Positions 33,682 through 46,418 of a stretch of DNA of 64,000 nt are shown piece by piece (position 1 is the stretch's first letter; every line of letters begins with the position of its first letter). Under the pieces are notes generated by a model. That model saw only the letters and a program-made list of their open reading frames with translations, was not told the origin of the DNA and ran no database searches. Position numbers and translations under genes: made by a program. The DNA lies in contig OY856410.1 in the NCBI GenBank assembly GCA_963693085.1, positions 1,332,772,304-1,332,836,303 on the forward strand. Direction: 5' to 3'. The DNA is from Alisma plantago-aquatica. Its lineage: Eukaryota; Streptophyta; Magnoliopsida; Alismatales; Alismataceae.

Positions 33682-36600
33682 TGTGACGTCCGCAGATTTT
33701 CTGAAACTTAATCTAATATGTGACGTCCAAATTGAAACCCTCACCTCAGCGAGAATACCAATTTTAAACACCCCACACTAGGCTAAGAAGAAAAAAATCA
33801 AGGGAGTCAGAAGGAAACAATCAGTAGAACATGCACATGAACAATAATAAAACCACAACACATGTTCACCATTCAACATATAATTACAACATGAATTGTT
33901 ACAACATTTGATATTACATATTGAACAACAAACCTATACATATACATGTACTACCACTAAACAATAGGATCTTAAGACAACAGGTCCAACTCCACATCAG
34001 CTCGCCATACAACTCTCACTATCTCAGATCTTCAAAAACATATGTCTACAACCTAAGCAAAAGATTACATGTGGTACACATCAGCACAATATTCAAAAAT
34101 ATTGTACTGAGTACTCCTACGTGTCTTTTATATACCTCTCATCATATCTTGGCAATATGATAAAACTCATACTTAGCAGTTATAAAGAAATATAACAAAA
34201 GCATATACTTGAAAAAGAATGTTTATTAACCAAAGAGAACACATATCTTTTAAGAACATTTCCATCATGTATCTCATACATCTGCCCCCAAGGGCTTTGA
34301 TGTTCTTAGGCCTTATGATCTACTACCAAATAGTTTGAGATCATAATACGTGTGATCTACCACCAAAGAGTTTGAGATCTAACACATGTGATCTACTACC
34401 AAAGCGTTTGAGATCACTTCAATGCACTGTACTACCAAAGAGTTTAGTGCTATCATATGATGGATCATATATCTTATGTTTCATGTGTTCATAGTCATGA
34501 GTATGGAAAATCAAGCAAGTTATAATACAAGAACAATCATTTCATACAATATCGTATGCCAAGTATTTAACTACATATAACACAAGCATAATGTATAATA
34601 AACCAAGTAAGAGGTAATGGCATACCTTCCAAAGAGATATCACAATCTATACCACAGTCCTGATGTCAACCATATCTTTTCTAAACCTGATTAAGACCAG
34701 ATCACATACTATCATCAAGTTCTCATCATCTTAATCCTAGTTGTGTTCATATTAAGGTTTTCTTATCTCATTATGATATTCTCATGATTACTTGCATTCT
34801 TGTCTTAGGATTTTTTTAATGATGTCATTTTCTATATTATGGTTCACTATCTGAACATTAGGTTCCATATCCTTTTTGTGCATATATTAACCCTAGTTTA
34901 TATACATTAATCCAATTAGGATTTTTAAACCATGTATTAAGGGTCAACTTCATATAACATAGATTTCGTGTATAAAACTGATCTTGTATTTACATATCAT
35001 CTTCTAGTTATTGAAATAAGGGTGTTATGTAAAATTCACCATTTATTGAGCATGTATGCATTAATTGCATTATCTTTAGTGTTATGAGCCCTAATCTGCC
35101 ATATTAATCAAATTATATGCTTTCATTCATCATCATGACCATATCTGACATCATATGCATTATAAACATGATTATAAACTTAGTGACATATTCTCATAAT
35201 TTTAAGTCTTCGTTTATTATTTATTAGACATGAAAAGACCATTTTACATCTCACATCATATCACTGATATTAAAGCATTAAAACGATGATATATGCTTTT
35301 GTATTGTTCTACACATTTTTCTCATAATTTTAGTATATTATTTGTATTTTTCTGACAACATATCTAATTACTAGGAATTTTACAAGATCTGAACATTTCT
35401 GAAGGAATTACCTTTTGGAGCCAATCGGGAAGTGCCACGTGGCCAAAAGGAAGCGCTTTTAGTTAGGCCTCAGAACCGGCTGATCCTTCTCTCATGCAAG
35501 TCATCTTCTTTCCTCGACACTCGCTCTGTCTTCCCTCAGTGCACGCGAGAGCCGCCGCCTCAGAGCCCGGATCCGACGGGGTTCAGTTCACTCGATTGGA
35601 CTCTGTCCCTCTCATTTGCAGTGCAACTACCACTGGCATTTCACCGGCATTAGATTGGTGTGTGGAGTATGATCCCTCCTAAGCAGACGCCACTACTCTT
35701 CGACCAAAGGTAGGCTACAAGGTCTCCTCCTTGCTGGCCAGTTGCTCATTTGAAGCCCTAAGTGTGTTGCTCGTGGCCTCTACCCTCCCTCTGCCTGGGT
35801 GTGCATCTACTGCCGTCTCCTGATGATGGCAGCACCACCGCCAGGTTGGGAGGGAAGGTGTCTCCAGCCTTAGACAAGTGATAGGACGTCATCTTCTCCT
35901 CCTCATCAGCATAATGTAGCCCTTTCTTTCCAAGGCACCGCCACTAGGCGCTCCTCCGACATTTTCCATCGCTGCTCAGAGCCTGACACCTGTGTGCGTC
36001 GTCCATGGGTTCTCAACCCCGTTCAGGGTGCGGCCGCGATGGTTAGCTTCTCCGTCTGCATGATATCACCATTGTACCTACACCACTGTTGCGATCTGCT
36101 TCAGCAGTCTCTACGACTCTTGAGTTGTAGTGGGGAAACTTCCTGGAATGAGACTCGCTGTTGTGGATGGACAGGGAGAACGGTGGAGAGGTTGCTCTGT
36201 TTCTCTATTTTTGCGGCACTAAAAGCCACCCAAGCTGAGGGTCAAAGTGGATGTGAGGGCAACTGCCCCATTTGCATCCCACTTCCACCCATGGTGGGAG
36301 ATCGTGATGCATCCAGGAATACGGTCGTTTCTATCCCACTACCTCTATTGTGCTGGAGCAAAATTGTGGCAGCTCTCCACCTCTCAGTCTGCATCCAAAG
36401 ACCATAGTCGTCCAAAACAACCGTCAGATGCTCCCAAGCAACCACTATGTGAATGGGTGACTCTCAACTTGGGGAAAGGTCAAAACCATAGGATCTGAGA
36501 TCCAAGGCCAGAATTAGGCCGCACAAACCCAATCAAAGATACATGGGCGTGACACAACCCAACTATTAAACTTTGGTCTATCAATCCTCAAAATGCACAT

Positions 36601-36902
36601 ATTATCACAAACTTCAAACCTTCATAACTCTCTATAGGAATAACAAATTGTCACAAAATTTTAACCATAACTTCCCTACCACTCAAGCTACCTTATACTC
36701 AAATTTGGTGCCAAAAACCAATTGTTAGATTATCCGATTGAATTCCTCAAAAAGGTATATAAAGAGAGATCTTAATCATGATATGAACCTCACATCAACA
36801 CACCTACTTTGTCAAAAGTTTGAAACTCTCAATCTAACTCAAACATATGTTTTCAATTAGATAATTGGACACTTAAGGACTCCAAAAGTCCACTCCATCA
36901 CA
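33682..36902 (-). repeat. LTR C (5' LTR of the B-C unit)
   Basis: 3221 bp, TGTGACGTCCGC ... CCATCACA, collinear with LTR A including the tandem repeat. It is followed by AATTG, possibly a decayed TSD partner of AACCG before LTR A (the two differ by two C/T changes). Confidence 0.82.
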
Positions 36903-37262
36903 AATTGACCCCTGCAAAGGGCTATTCAATTTTGTACAAGATCTAGGAGTGTCAGTATCCTAAGATCTATTCCCCTCGGTCAGTACTAGTAAAAAGGCAG
37001 TGACATATCAGTCAAAGATGCCTTCATAGTGACATATAGGCAAGATGATAACTACTAGTCCACCCTTGGTATAGGTCATGACACTAGAAACTAGGGTATT
37101 TAAACCCAATCACTGAGGTACAACTACAGTTGTCCTCTAATGACATCATGTTATAATCACCGAGACATGACTGCAGCCATTCTCAATCACATCAGATGTA
37201 TGAGGCATGACCATAGCCAACCTCCACAATCTGCATTTTGGATGACAAGGATATATCCTCAA
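36903..37262. other. Unassigned spacer between LTR C and the LINE
   Basis: 360 bases without an ORF or a repeat I recognise. The last part (ATGACTGCAGCC, then ATGACCATAGCC) may come from another old element. Confidence 0.35.
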
Positions 37263-37274
37263 CCAACCACCCCC
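37263..37274. repeat. LINE target-site duplication, left copy
   Basis: CCAACCACCCCC, matching CCTACCACCCCC at 58456-58467 in 11 of 12 positions. The right copy follows directly after the LINE poly-A tail. Confidence 0.8.
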
Positions 37275-37384
37275 TGACGGATGGTGCGCTCTAGGACTTG
37301 CACTGCCTGTGCGACGATAGGGCGATCAGAGGAGTTCCCTCCCTTCCCCCAATAGGGGGGAGTTCCACCCTTCTCTCTAGTGCC

Positions 37385-38839
37385 ATGGCCGTGGAGGTCC
37401 CATTTGGTGAGGTCCCCTCTACTGCTACTGAATGCCCCATCCCTAGGTGTGCTTGGAACTAGGTCCTGGCCGGTGGAGATTTTGCTGCCGAAAAGCACCC
37501 CTTTAGCCCTCCTGAGAAGATTGATGGTAAACGCTTTGTTACCATTGATGAACCCATTTATGATGCCATGGAGAAGTGTTGGGAACACACTGCGATCATG
37601 TACGTTATGGGCAAACGTCCATACTATTACCATCTTCTTGCATGGATACATCATGTTTGGAAACCCAAGGGCGGCTTCGAGTTGTTTTCTAAACCAAATC
37701 ATTTCTTTCTTCTCCATTTCAACTCGGCTGAGGACAAGAAGAGAGTTATCAACAACGGCCCTCATTGGTTTGATAATCAGTTGGTAGTCATCAAAGATAA
37801 CAAGATGGGGGATGATTTGAAGAAAGATTTCTTCAATTCGATTCCGGTCTAGATTAGTATCCCTAGTATGGGTCGCAATTGGTCCCCTAAGGCTATTGGT
37901 ATTGTGGCTAGCAGTGTTGGGTGTCTCCTCAGGATCGATTACAAGTCGTTACACCAGGAATCCCTGGGTGTGGTGCGTGCTCTAGTGGAAATTGATGCTG
38001 ATGAAGAGCACCCTCAGGAGGTTTGGGTCAATATGCCTGGATGTGACTCTATGTCGGTGAAGATCCAATATGAGTACATCCCATCGAGATTCACAGAGTG
38101 CAAGGTTTTCGGCCACGATGGCTCTTATTGCCCAATCAATCTGATCATCAACAAGGAGGTCCCTTCTCTAAAGACTAAACAAACATGGGTTGTGGGTAGG
38201 AAGGGTAAAGTTGATGTTGCTGACGCTGATGGTGCTTGCTTGGGTGGAGGTGTTGCTGACGCTGGTGTTGGCGTTGGTTGTGATGATGGTGCTACCGGTG
38301 ATGGGTCTTCTTCTCATGGCACCACTGTTGAGATGGTTGACGCCCGTGTTGTGTCATGGGTGGACGGAACTTCTTCCTCAGGCGACGTCACTATTCCGAG
38401 GGTGGATGTTGTTGAACTACGCTGCGACACTGCGTCAGGGGCTGGAGTTGCTAACGCGGTGTCAGTGACAGGCATTGCTAACGCGGCGTCGGGAGGGGGT
38501 GTTGCTAACACGGAGTCGGGTAGAGGCATTGTTAATGTTGTGTCGGGTGGAGACGTTAATAACATCGTGTCGGGTGGAGACGTTAATAACGTTGTGTCAG
38601 ATGTTAGCACTACTAACGCTGCATCACGGGCTGGGTCTAACACTGACACCTCATTGTTGGGTTCTAACGGTGGGGAAGATGATGATAATTTTCAAGTTGG
38701 TGCTAATGTTGTCGAGACCTTTGGCTCAGCAGCTAAACGATCCTCGAGTGCCTCGACTTCTTCTTCATCTTTCAAAGTGTCAAAGACTTCCAAGGGTGAT
38801 GGGTCATGTAAGACCCGTTCTATATCTAGAGGTCATTAA
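37385..38839 (+). pseudogene. LINE ORF1 (DUF4283, zinc knuckle), two stops
   Basis: RNA-binding chaperone-type protein of plant L1 elements. ATG at 37385, 484 codons to TAA 38837, with in-frame TAG at 37460 and 37850. The DUF4283 fold covers about residues 30-155 (blocks DEPIYDAMEKCW, FSKPNHFFLLHF, NGPHWFDNQLVVIK). The zinc knuckle reads CKVFGHDGSYC, so the second Cys of the usual CxxCGHxxxxC is Phe. The C-terminal half is a Gly/Val/Asn-rich degenerate repeat (about 38440-38640) followed by a Ser-rich end. The stop overlaps the ORF2 start as TAATG. Confidence 0.8.
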
Positions 38840-40766
38840 TGGCCTTCCTCATGACAAATGCTTGTGGCTCTAGAAATCCACATAAAAGAAAGAAGTAAGG
38901 GGAACTATCCTTCAGAACAAAGCTACCATGGCGATTCTTGTTGAATCTAAAATCAAGTCTCATAGGTCTCACACTTCTATTCGTATGTTTCCTAATGGCT
39001 GGCTATGGGTTTCTAATCACTTGCATGATCCTAATGGTCATATCTATATTGGATGGAATCCAAATTGTTGGGTTACTACTGTGACTGAGATGGATGATCA
39101 ATAGGTTATTATTAGATGCAGTAACAAAAGTGGTCTCACTATCTACGTTACGGCTATCTACGCTAGGAATTTTTGGCTAACCATTCTTTCCTGTAGAATA
39201 CCTTGGAGAGGATTGCTTCTAGTATAGATTATGCTTGGCTTATCACATGCGATTTCAATAATATCAGGAAACAAGAGGAGAAGGAGGGGGGTCGTGAGGT
39301 TCCCTCTACTACACTTAGCTCTTTTAATTCTTCACTTGATAATGTTGGTCTTACTGAATTACCTATCATCAGTAAAGAGGTTTACACTTGGCATAACAAA
39401 CAAGGCATTGCAAAAAGGGTTTCTTGCAAGCTTGATAGAGCCTTTGTTAATGATGATTGGTTGTCTAAATTTCCTGGTTCCAAAACAAAGTTCATTACTT
39501 GCAATTATTCTGATCATTGTGCTCTTAACATTAATATGAAGCCTATATCTTTCAAGAAGAAACCATTCAGATTTCTCAACTACTGGATGGACCGGGAGGG
39601 CTATCATGACATTATTAAAGATGCCTGTGATACTGATATTAAAGGCAACCCACTCTTTCAGTTCTACCATAAACTCATGGTTATTAAGGATAAATTGAAA
39701 ACTTGGTCCAAACAATACTACAATCTCAATAATCTTATTGCTAGAGAAAGGATGGAGCTTGATGACATCTCAATTGTGATTTGTGGATACCCTCTTGATT
39801 CTGATCTCATTCATGCTGAAAAACAAACCCTTGAGAGGTTGGATATGCTTCTTAAGGCTGAGGAGGTCTATTTCTGGCAGCGCAGTAGGATGGAGTGGCT
39901 TTCCAATGGTGATAGGAACACTAGTGTCTATCATACCATCGTGAAGAGAAGGGATGCTATTAATACTATAACTGAACTTTTTGACTCTAATGGTGATCTT
40001 TTACAGGACAATAATACTATTGTGGATGACATTGTTCAGTTCTTTGAGCAACTTTATAATCAATCTCATGTTGTAACAAGTTCTTGCTTTCTAGATTGGT
40101 CTGCTCTTGTCTCTGTGAATGACAATGCTATGTTGTGTTCTATTCCAAATTTGAAGGAAGTTCATGATGTTGTTTGGAGCATAGGGCCTCACAAATGCTC
40201 AGGTCTGGATGGTTTTAATGGCTATTTCTATAGGGAAAATTGGAATGTCATATGTGATGATCTTCTTAAGGCTGTCCAATGGATTTTTCAAGGTGGTAAC
40301 ATGGTTAGACAAGTTAATCATGTTTTTCTTTCTCTTAAACTTAAGAAGGACATTATTTCGTCTCCTGCTGATTTTAGGCCCATTTCTTGCTGCTCAATGC
40401 TCTATAAAATCATTGCCAGTCATTTCAAGGAGGTTATCCACTCTTCTGCTGAATATTATTTCTCCTTTTCAAGGTGATTTTGTTAAAGGTATGAGTATTG
40501 AGGATTACTCTCTTCTTGTGGCTGAGTTTAATCTCAAATTCAATCGGAAATCTAGCCCTCCTGCAGCTTGCATTAAGTTGGACATCACCAAGGCCTTTGA
40601 CTCTGTTCGTTGGCCTTATTTGTGGGATTGTCTTACTGGCCTTGACTTCAATGATAGGTTTATCTCCATACTTAAGCAATGTGTGGAGACCCCATCCTTT
40701 TCTCTCCTATTGAATGGCTCTTCGGTTGGCTTCTTCAAAAGTTCTAATGGCCTTCGACAAGGCAAT
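38839..40766 (+). pseudogene. LINE ORF2, 5' part: endonuclease and start of RT
   Basis: ATG at 38839 overlaps the ORF1 stop. The start reads NACGSRNPHKRKK, close to the WNxRGLNxPxKRKE opening of plant L1 endonucleases, then a frameshift near 38895 leads to the frame of MAILVESKIKSHRS. TAG at 39112 and a frameshift near 39190 follow. The rest of the endonuclease lies at about 39200-39540, with CDFNNI, EVYTWHNKQ and YSDHCAL (the SDH block). RT starts with FRPISCCSMLYKII near 40375; another frameshift lies near 40430; then NIISPFQGDFVKG, motif A IKLDITKAFDSVRW and GLRQGN, where the copia array begins. It would nick DNA and prime reverse transcription at the target, but this copy is multiply broken. 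Confidence 0.85.
40762..40766. repeat. Copia array target-site duplication, left copy
   Basis: GCAAT before LTR 1; TCAAT follows LTR 3 at 56994-56998 (four of five match). The pair flanks the whole three-LTR array, so the array occupies one insertion site. Confidence 0.8.
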
Positions 40767-43012
40767 TGTTGGGTTTTAGAGGAGGCAGAGAAGCAGCGGA
40801 AACAAAAAAATTTCTCCCCAAACCCGGAACAAAAGGAATCGCGTCAACATCTATATAATAGGAAAGATGGTTTGTGAATCATACCTTGTCTCGAGGCTTG
40901 CTCGGCGACAATACCACGCGCCTTGCGCGGTCTTCACCTCCGGTCTTGGACGGTGTCTGTGCAGCTCCTGGTCGCACCAGGACTGAAGACTCCTCCTCCT
41001 ACCGGACTGTCGGATGACAGTTGTCCTCCTGAGTGGCAGTGACCTCCCGCCTCTGAAGTAGTCCACACGGACCACCCAGAACTCCACTCTCCTTGTCCCA
41101 CAAGGAAGTGGAAGGAGTCACACCCTCCTGTTGACGTACTAGTCGCCAACACACTCTCCTGTTGTCAATTGCAACTGCAGTTGTCCTTCCCTTGTTGCAC
41201 CTCCCTTTGCGGGAAGCACTTGCTCGGGCTCTCTCTCGGTTACCAAAACCAGAGAGAACGACAACTTTGCAGAGCAATCAACTTGCACTGAGTCGTACTC
41301 TGAGAAGCCCCCAATACCCCTATATATATAGGCGAGTCATGGGATAGGGTTCTCTGTGCCCGGTAATACGAGACAAAAGCAGGAGTAGAAGGGTTTGGGA
41401 TTTTCCACAAAAAGCAACCATCTCGCAACCTGAAATGATCGATTCACAACTGAACCGATCGGTTCGGCCATTGAGCCGATCGGTTGGACCTGAGCCGATC
41501 ATTTGGGGCACTCCAACCGATCGGTTGGTGCCCTGAACCGATCGGTTCATGGTCCTAATCTGGCTCAAAAAGACTTTCCTTGTTTCGTTCCCAATTGGTA
41601 TCGAATACCAATGTTATTCCTAATCAAATTGGGCAATTTGAAACCAAAGGAAAATTCTTGCCGACATGACTTTTCCCAACTGGTCGGTTGCACCAGTCGA
41701 GCCGATCGGTTCAACCCTTGAACCGGTCATTTCAACCTGGGCATGAGCCGATCGGCCTGGACACTCCAGCTGACCGGTTCAGCAACCTCAGCCGACCGGT
41801 TCATCACATGAACCGATCGGTTGGGAGCATAGGTTGGGCAAAATCAGTCAATTGCAATTTCAATCAATCTGATACTCCAATCAATGCGTCCAACACCTTG
41901 AACCATACGATATTGAGCCATCGACTGATTGAGTGTTTAATTGAACTACTAAACTCCTTTAGTAATCAATCTAAACATTTCTTTGTGGACAAAACTCCTC
42001 TTCCAGGTTAAATCCTATGTGTGTGACCCTGCAGGTCCATTTCACATTGGCAGTGAAAGTCCATAACACTTATGACTTCACAAGCAAAGAGCGGTGCCTA
42101 CTCACACATCATTGCTACCCAAGTGAAAGTAGAAAGTTGGAGAACAACTTTCATCCTACAATCCGTGAATGGTGTTACAGTGAATGTATAATTCCTTTGT
42201 CACTGATATCCAGAATGAACTCGAGGCATGGAACAGTCATCCTGTCAATGTTCATTCATTTCCTTGATCTCAGAGTAGACCGAGTGAGATGTGTATGACA
42301 TCAATATCACATATTGAATCACACGTGCATGCGCATGCCTTTCTCAATCCTACTCATCAAGTGGCCAAGGATATCAAAATCCCTCAGGAGGGACAAATCC
42401 CATATCTATCACTCACCCCTGAAAAGCCCCATGTGTCAAAGCCACCCAATCATCACCTTTATAACAACCCATGTTTCAAGATTGCATTTGATGATGTCAA
42501 AGTGTACCCAACGACATGTGTTGAGTGCAGTGATTTCAGGTCTAAGAATCACACTCACCACCATCACTGTGAGAGTTGATTGTGACTACCAAGTCATGGT
42601 TCCATGTGTCACTCTCACGGTGGGTTTGTCTGATACCTTATTCTCTAACAAGTACCTATGTGCTTGGTTTGATATCACTATATCATGACTAATGAGATTC
42701 TTTCATCAACCAACACACAATCTAGTCTTCAGTGTTATTGATGTCTATGGCTATTTCCACAATAACAACCGACTAGGGACTAAACAAGAAAGAATACTCT
42801 TAGCATCCGTATGATCTCATCGTTTAGGTCCTCAACCCAAAAGCATATGTCATTGAGTAAAACAATCTTTAGACATCTATCATGTTACACCATCATCTCA
42901 GAAATAGTTTAAACATATAGATTGGAAATTGCCTTTATTATTATTCAAATCATTTACAAAGTATCCCATTACAATCATCATATGACTTGCTCTATGGGCA
43001 TACATACCAACA
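40767..43012 (-). repeat. Copia LTR 1
   Basis: TGTTGGGTTTTAG ... ATACCAACA, 2246 bp. Acts as 3' LTR of element 1. Contains a CCGATCGG palindrome cluster at about 41435-41825. Purine tract GTGGGAGTC of the minus strand lies directly right at 43013. Confidence 0.93.
41435..41825. repeat. CCGATCGG palindrome cluster in copia LTR 1
   Basis: About ten copies of (G)AACCGATCGGTT(C) or close variants (GAGCCGATCGGTTGG, CCGACCGGTTC). The same cluster occurs in LTR 2 (about 48428-48815) and LTR 3 (about 55416-55803), with a smaller one in the leader of both internal regions (47170-47340, 54160-54330). Confidence 0.9.
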
Positions 43013-44785
43013 GACTCCCACTTGCACTTAGAGCCAGTCACCAAGGAAACGCAGTCCTTGTGACCTAGCATGACCATCATGCTTCTGCTGAGAAAGGGCC
43101 TTAGTCAGTGGATCAACTATGTTGTCTTCAGTTGGTACTTTGCAAATCTTCACATCTCCTCGCTGTACGATCTCTCATATGAGATGGAAGCGCCGCAGTA
43201 TGTGCTTGGACCGCTGATGTGATCTAGGCTCCTTAGCTTGTGCAATAGCTCCATTATTGTCACAATAAAGCTCAATTGCATCACAGCTACTGGGAACTAC
43301 ACCAAGTTCAGAAATGAACTTCCTGATCCACACAACCTCCTTTGCTGCATGCGAAGCAGCAATATACTCGACCTCTGTAGTAGAATCGGCAACTGTTTCT
43401 TGCTTGGAACTCTTCTAGCTCACAACTCCATTATTAAGGCAAAACACAAATCCTGACTGCAATCTGTAATCATCTTTATCGGTTTGGAAGCTTGCATCGG
43501 TGTAACCCTTTACAACTAGCTCTTCCTCACTGCCATACACAAGAAACTGATCCTTAGTCCTTTGCAAGTACTTGAGGATGTTCTTCACGGCTGTCTAGTG
43601 AGAATCCTCGGGATCTGACTGGTACCTTCTCGTCATGCTGAGAGCATACGAGGCATCTGGGCATGTGCACAACAAAGCGTACATGATGGATCCAATGTCT
43701 GATGCATATGGGATCCCATTCATACGCTCCCTCTCTTCACAAGATTGGGGACATTGAGCTCTAGAGACGGTAACTCCATGTAGCATAGGGACGTTGCCTC
43801 TCTTTGAGTTCTCCATGTTGAACCGCTTCAGCACCTTGTCAATGTACGTGCTCTGACTTAGTCTGAGAAGCCTTCTAGATCTATCTCTATAGATCTTAAT
43901 TCCTAGAATGTAGGATGCTTCTCCTAAGTCCTTCATTGAAAAAGTTTTCCCAAGCCAAGTCTTTACCTTCTCTAAGGCTAAGACATCATTCCCCATCAAA
44001 AGTATGTCATCCACATACAATATGAGGAATGTGGTCGAGCTCCCACTAACCTTCTTGTACACACAAGGTTCATCTTCATTTTGAATAAAGCCAAACACTT
44101 TGACTTCTTCATCAAATCGAAGATTCCAACTCCGAGATGCTTGCTTCAATCCATAGATTGACCTTTGCAGTTTACAGAATTTATTGGCATTCTTTGGATC
44201 TACAAAACCTTCAGGTTGTGTCATGTACACATCCTCATGAATATTCTCGTTAAGGAATGTGGTTTTAACATCCATCTGCCAAATCTCATAGTCATAATAA
44301 GCTGCAATAGCAAGCATGATCCTGATGGACTTAATCATGGCAACTGGAGAAAAGGTTTCGTCATAGTCAACACCTTGAATTTGTCGAAAACCCTTCACAA
44401 CCAATCTGACTTTATAAGTTTGCACATTTCCATCCATGTCGGTCTTTTTCTTAAAGACCCACTTCCACCGTATGGGTTTTACCCCTTCGGGTGGTTCCAC
44501 CAAAGTCCATACTTTGTTGGAGTACATGGATTCCATCTCGGATCTCATGGCTTTAAGCCATTTCTCAGAATCTGATCCCTCCATAGCCTCTACGTAGGTA
44601 GTTGGATCATCATCTATGATCAACTCTCCACCTTCCTGAGTTACAAGGTATCCAAACCTCTCAGGTTCAAGGCGAGTCCTACTAGATCTACGAGGTCCTT
44701 GTGTGACCTGAGGAGACTGAGATTCCACAATACCTTGTGAATCTAAATTTTCCTTTGGTACATCTATCGGTTCAATGTTTTCTTG
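43013..44785 (-). pseudogene. pol: Copia element 1 RT and RNase H
   Basis: Same frame as the integrase part to its right, cut off by TAA at 44786. RT blocks: WVFKKKTDMDGNVQTYK, QMDVKTTFLNE with the catalytic Asp intact (codon 44270-44272), LYVDDILLMGND. A TAG at 43595 (Trp expected) stops RT/RNase H; RNase H continues to about 43035 with two further stops seen in WSxKSSK and HLIxEI. Compared with element 2 it keeps the RT Asp but has more nonsense changes. Substrates would be the element RNA and cDNA in a virus-like particle. Confidence 0.85.
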
Positions 44786-46418
44786 TTAGGCTTGAACCTC
44801 TTCAAGCTCTACTTTCCTCCCACTGTTTCCTTTGGAAATAAATTCCCTCTCTCGGAATACAACATCCCTGGAAACAAACACTTTGTTGTCAGTAGGGTGG
44901 TATAAGTAATATCCCCTCGTTTCCTTAGGGTATCCAACAAAATAGCATTTATCGGATTTGGGTCCAAGCTTATCAGGAAACATTTTCCTAACGTAAGCCT
45001 CACAGCCCCAAATCTTCATAAAAGACAAAACGGGACGCTTCCCATACCATATCTCATATGGTGTCTTTTGAACCGATTTAGATGGCACACGGTTAAGTGT
45101 AAACATGGCGGTTTCAAGAGCATGACCCCAGAAAGAAATTGGAAGATCAACAAAACTCATCATAGATCGCACCTATTCTAACAATGTGCGATTCCTTCTT
45201 TCAGACACACCATTATGTTGTGGTGTTCTAGGCGGAGTCCATTGTGATACAATACCACAGGCTCGCATAAGATCCTCAAACTCCTGGCTCAAGTATTCTC
45301 CACCTCGATCGGAACAAAGTGCCTTAATACTTTTACCAAGTTGGTTCTGTACTTCATTCATGAAATCCTTGAACATTTCAAGGGTTTCTGACTTATGTTT
45401 CATCAGGTACACATAGCCATACCTACTGAAGTCATCAGTAAAGGTAATGAAGTACTGATACCCACCTCTGGCATTAGTTCTAAAAAGGCCCACATACATC
45501 AGTATGTATGAGTCCTAATAGATCACTAGCTCTCTCAACTTTACCTGAAAAGGGAGTCTTGGTCATCTTGCCCAACAAACAAGATTCACATGTCTCTATT
45601 GATTCATAATCAAAAGAGTCTAGATAACCATCCTTATGGAGTCTAGAAATGCGCTTCTCATTTATGTGCCCTAGACGACAATGCCAGAGATATGTTTTGT
45701 TTGAGTCGTTGAGTTTTTGCCTTTTGGTGTTTACGTTGTATACACTTGTCTCCAAGTCTATCAAGTATAGACCATAAGACATAGGGGCACTGCCATAAAA
45801 GATCCCATCTTTAGAAATGGAACACTTTCCATTCTTAATAAGAAATTCAAACCCATCTTTGTCCAAACAAGAAACGAAAATGATATTCCTATTTATGGCA
45901 GGTACATAATAGCAGTTCTTCAACTCTATTATTAGCCCACTGGATAGAGTTAACTCATAGGTTCCTACGGCACTGGCGGCAACTCTTGCCCCATTAGCAA
46001 CTCGTAGTTCAACCTCGCCTTTCCCCAAAGGCCTACTTCTCTTAAGATCCTTCACATTTGAACAAATGTGAGATCCGCATCTGGTATCAAGTACCCATGA
46101 CGAAGAAGTAGTAAAGTTAATCTCTATCACGTATACACCAGAAGTAGAGATCTCTATCTCCGACTTCTTCTTCCATTGTTCCTTCCATCCTCTCCATGTA
46201 GAAGAAATTGGTTTGGCGAGAGAACACTTCTCTCCCTTACCTACTTTCTTCTTCACCAACGCATTAAGCGTACATAGAGTGGATTCTAAGGCTCCTGGTA
46301 TATCTGGATTGTGCAGAACACTTCTCACAGTCCTCAACCAGTTATGGAATTTATTCTCAATTAATTTGCCCATTTTAAAAGATGATTCTTTTGCCATTCT
46401 ACAAGAGAAAATTTGCAT
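44786..46418 (-). pseudogene. Copia element 1 gag remnant, protease and integrase
   Basis: Reads right to left from about 46418. Short gag remnant with NKFHNWLRTVRSVLH, then protease WVLDTRCGSHIC, then integrase: zinc finger HCRLGHIN...CESCLLGK, catalytic HTDVCGPF, CSDRGGEYL and SERRNRTLLE. One extra A in a run (near 45485; AAAAA here, AAAA in element 2) shifts the frame inside integrase. TAG at 45173 and TAA at 44786 (CAA in element 2) add stops. Not functional. Confidence 0.85.

Larger units (their letters stand above)
3822..36902 (-). mobile_element. Three-LTR Ty3/gypsy chromovirus-like array (LTR A - B - C), minus strand, with nested insertions
   Basis: Three copies of an LTR of about 3.2 kb (TGTGACGTCC...CCATCACA, with terminal TGTGA/TCACA) lie in the same direction. 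Minus-strand polarity is set by a PBS for initiator-Met tRNA left of LTR B (7140-7151) and a decayed one left of LTR C (about 33667-33681). A sequence that reads AGGACGAAATTTC on the minus strand lies next to the 3' LTR ends (about 7080 and 28115), a phrase commonly found just before the polypurine tract of Tekay/Del chromoviruses. No gag or pol is recognisable between B and C, so the unit resembles a large non-autonomous derivative (LARD-like). The family call is an inference from LTR ends and the PPT phrase. Confidence 0.65.

Noticed and set aside
3817..36907. AACCG/AATTG as a firm target-site duplication of the A-B-C array
   Set aside because: Only three of five bases match. Two C to T changes could explain it, but the evidence is too weak to rely on.
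42289..42688. ORFs of 96 and 124 codons repeated in all three copia LTRs
   Set aside because: They are conserved only because the LTRs are nearly identical; frames overlap, no domain is present, and the strand is opposite to the element.
44165..44575. Plus-strand ORF of 136 codons in copia element 1 and a longer one at 51228-51731
   Set aside because: Antisense shadows of the RT coding frame.
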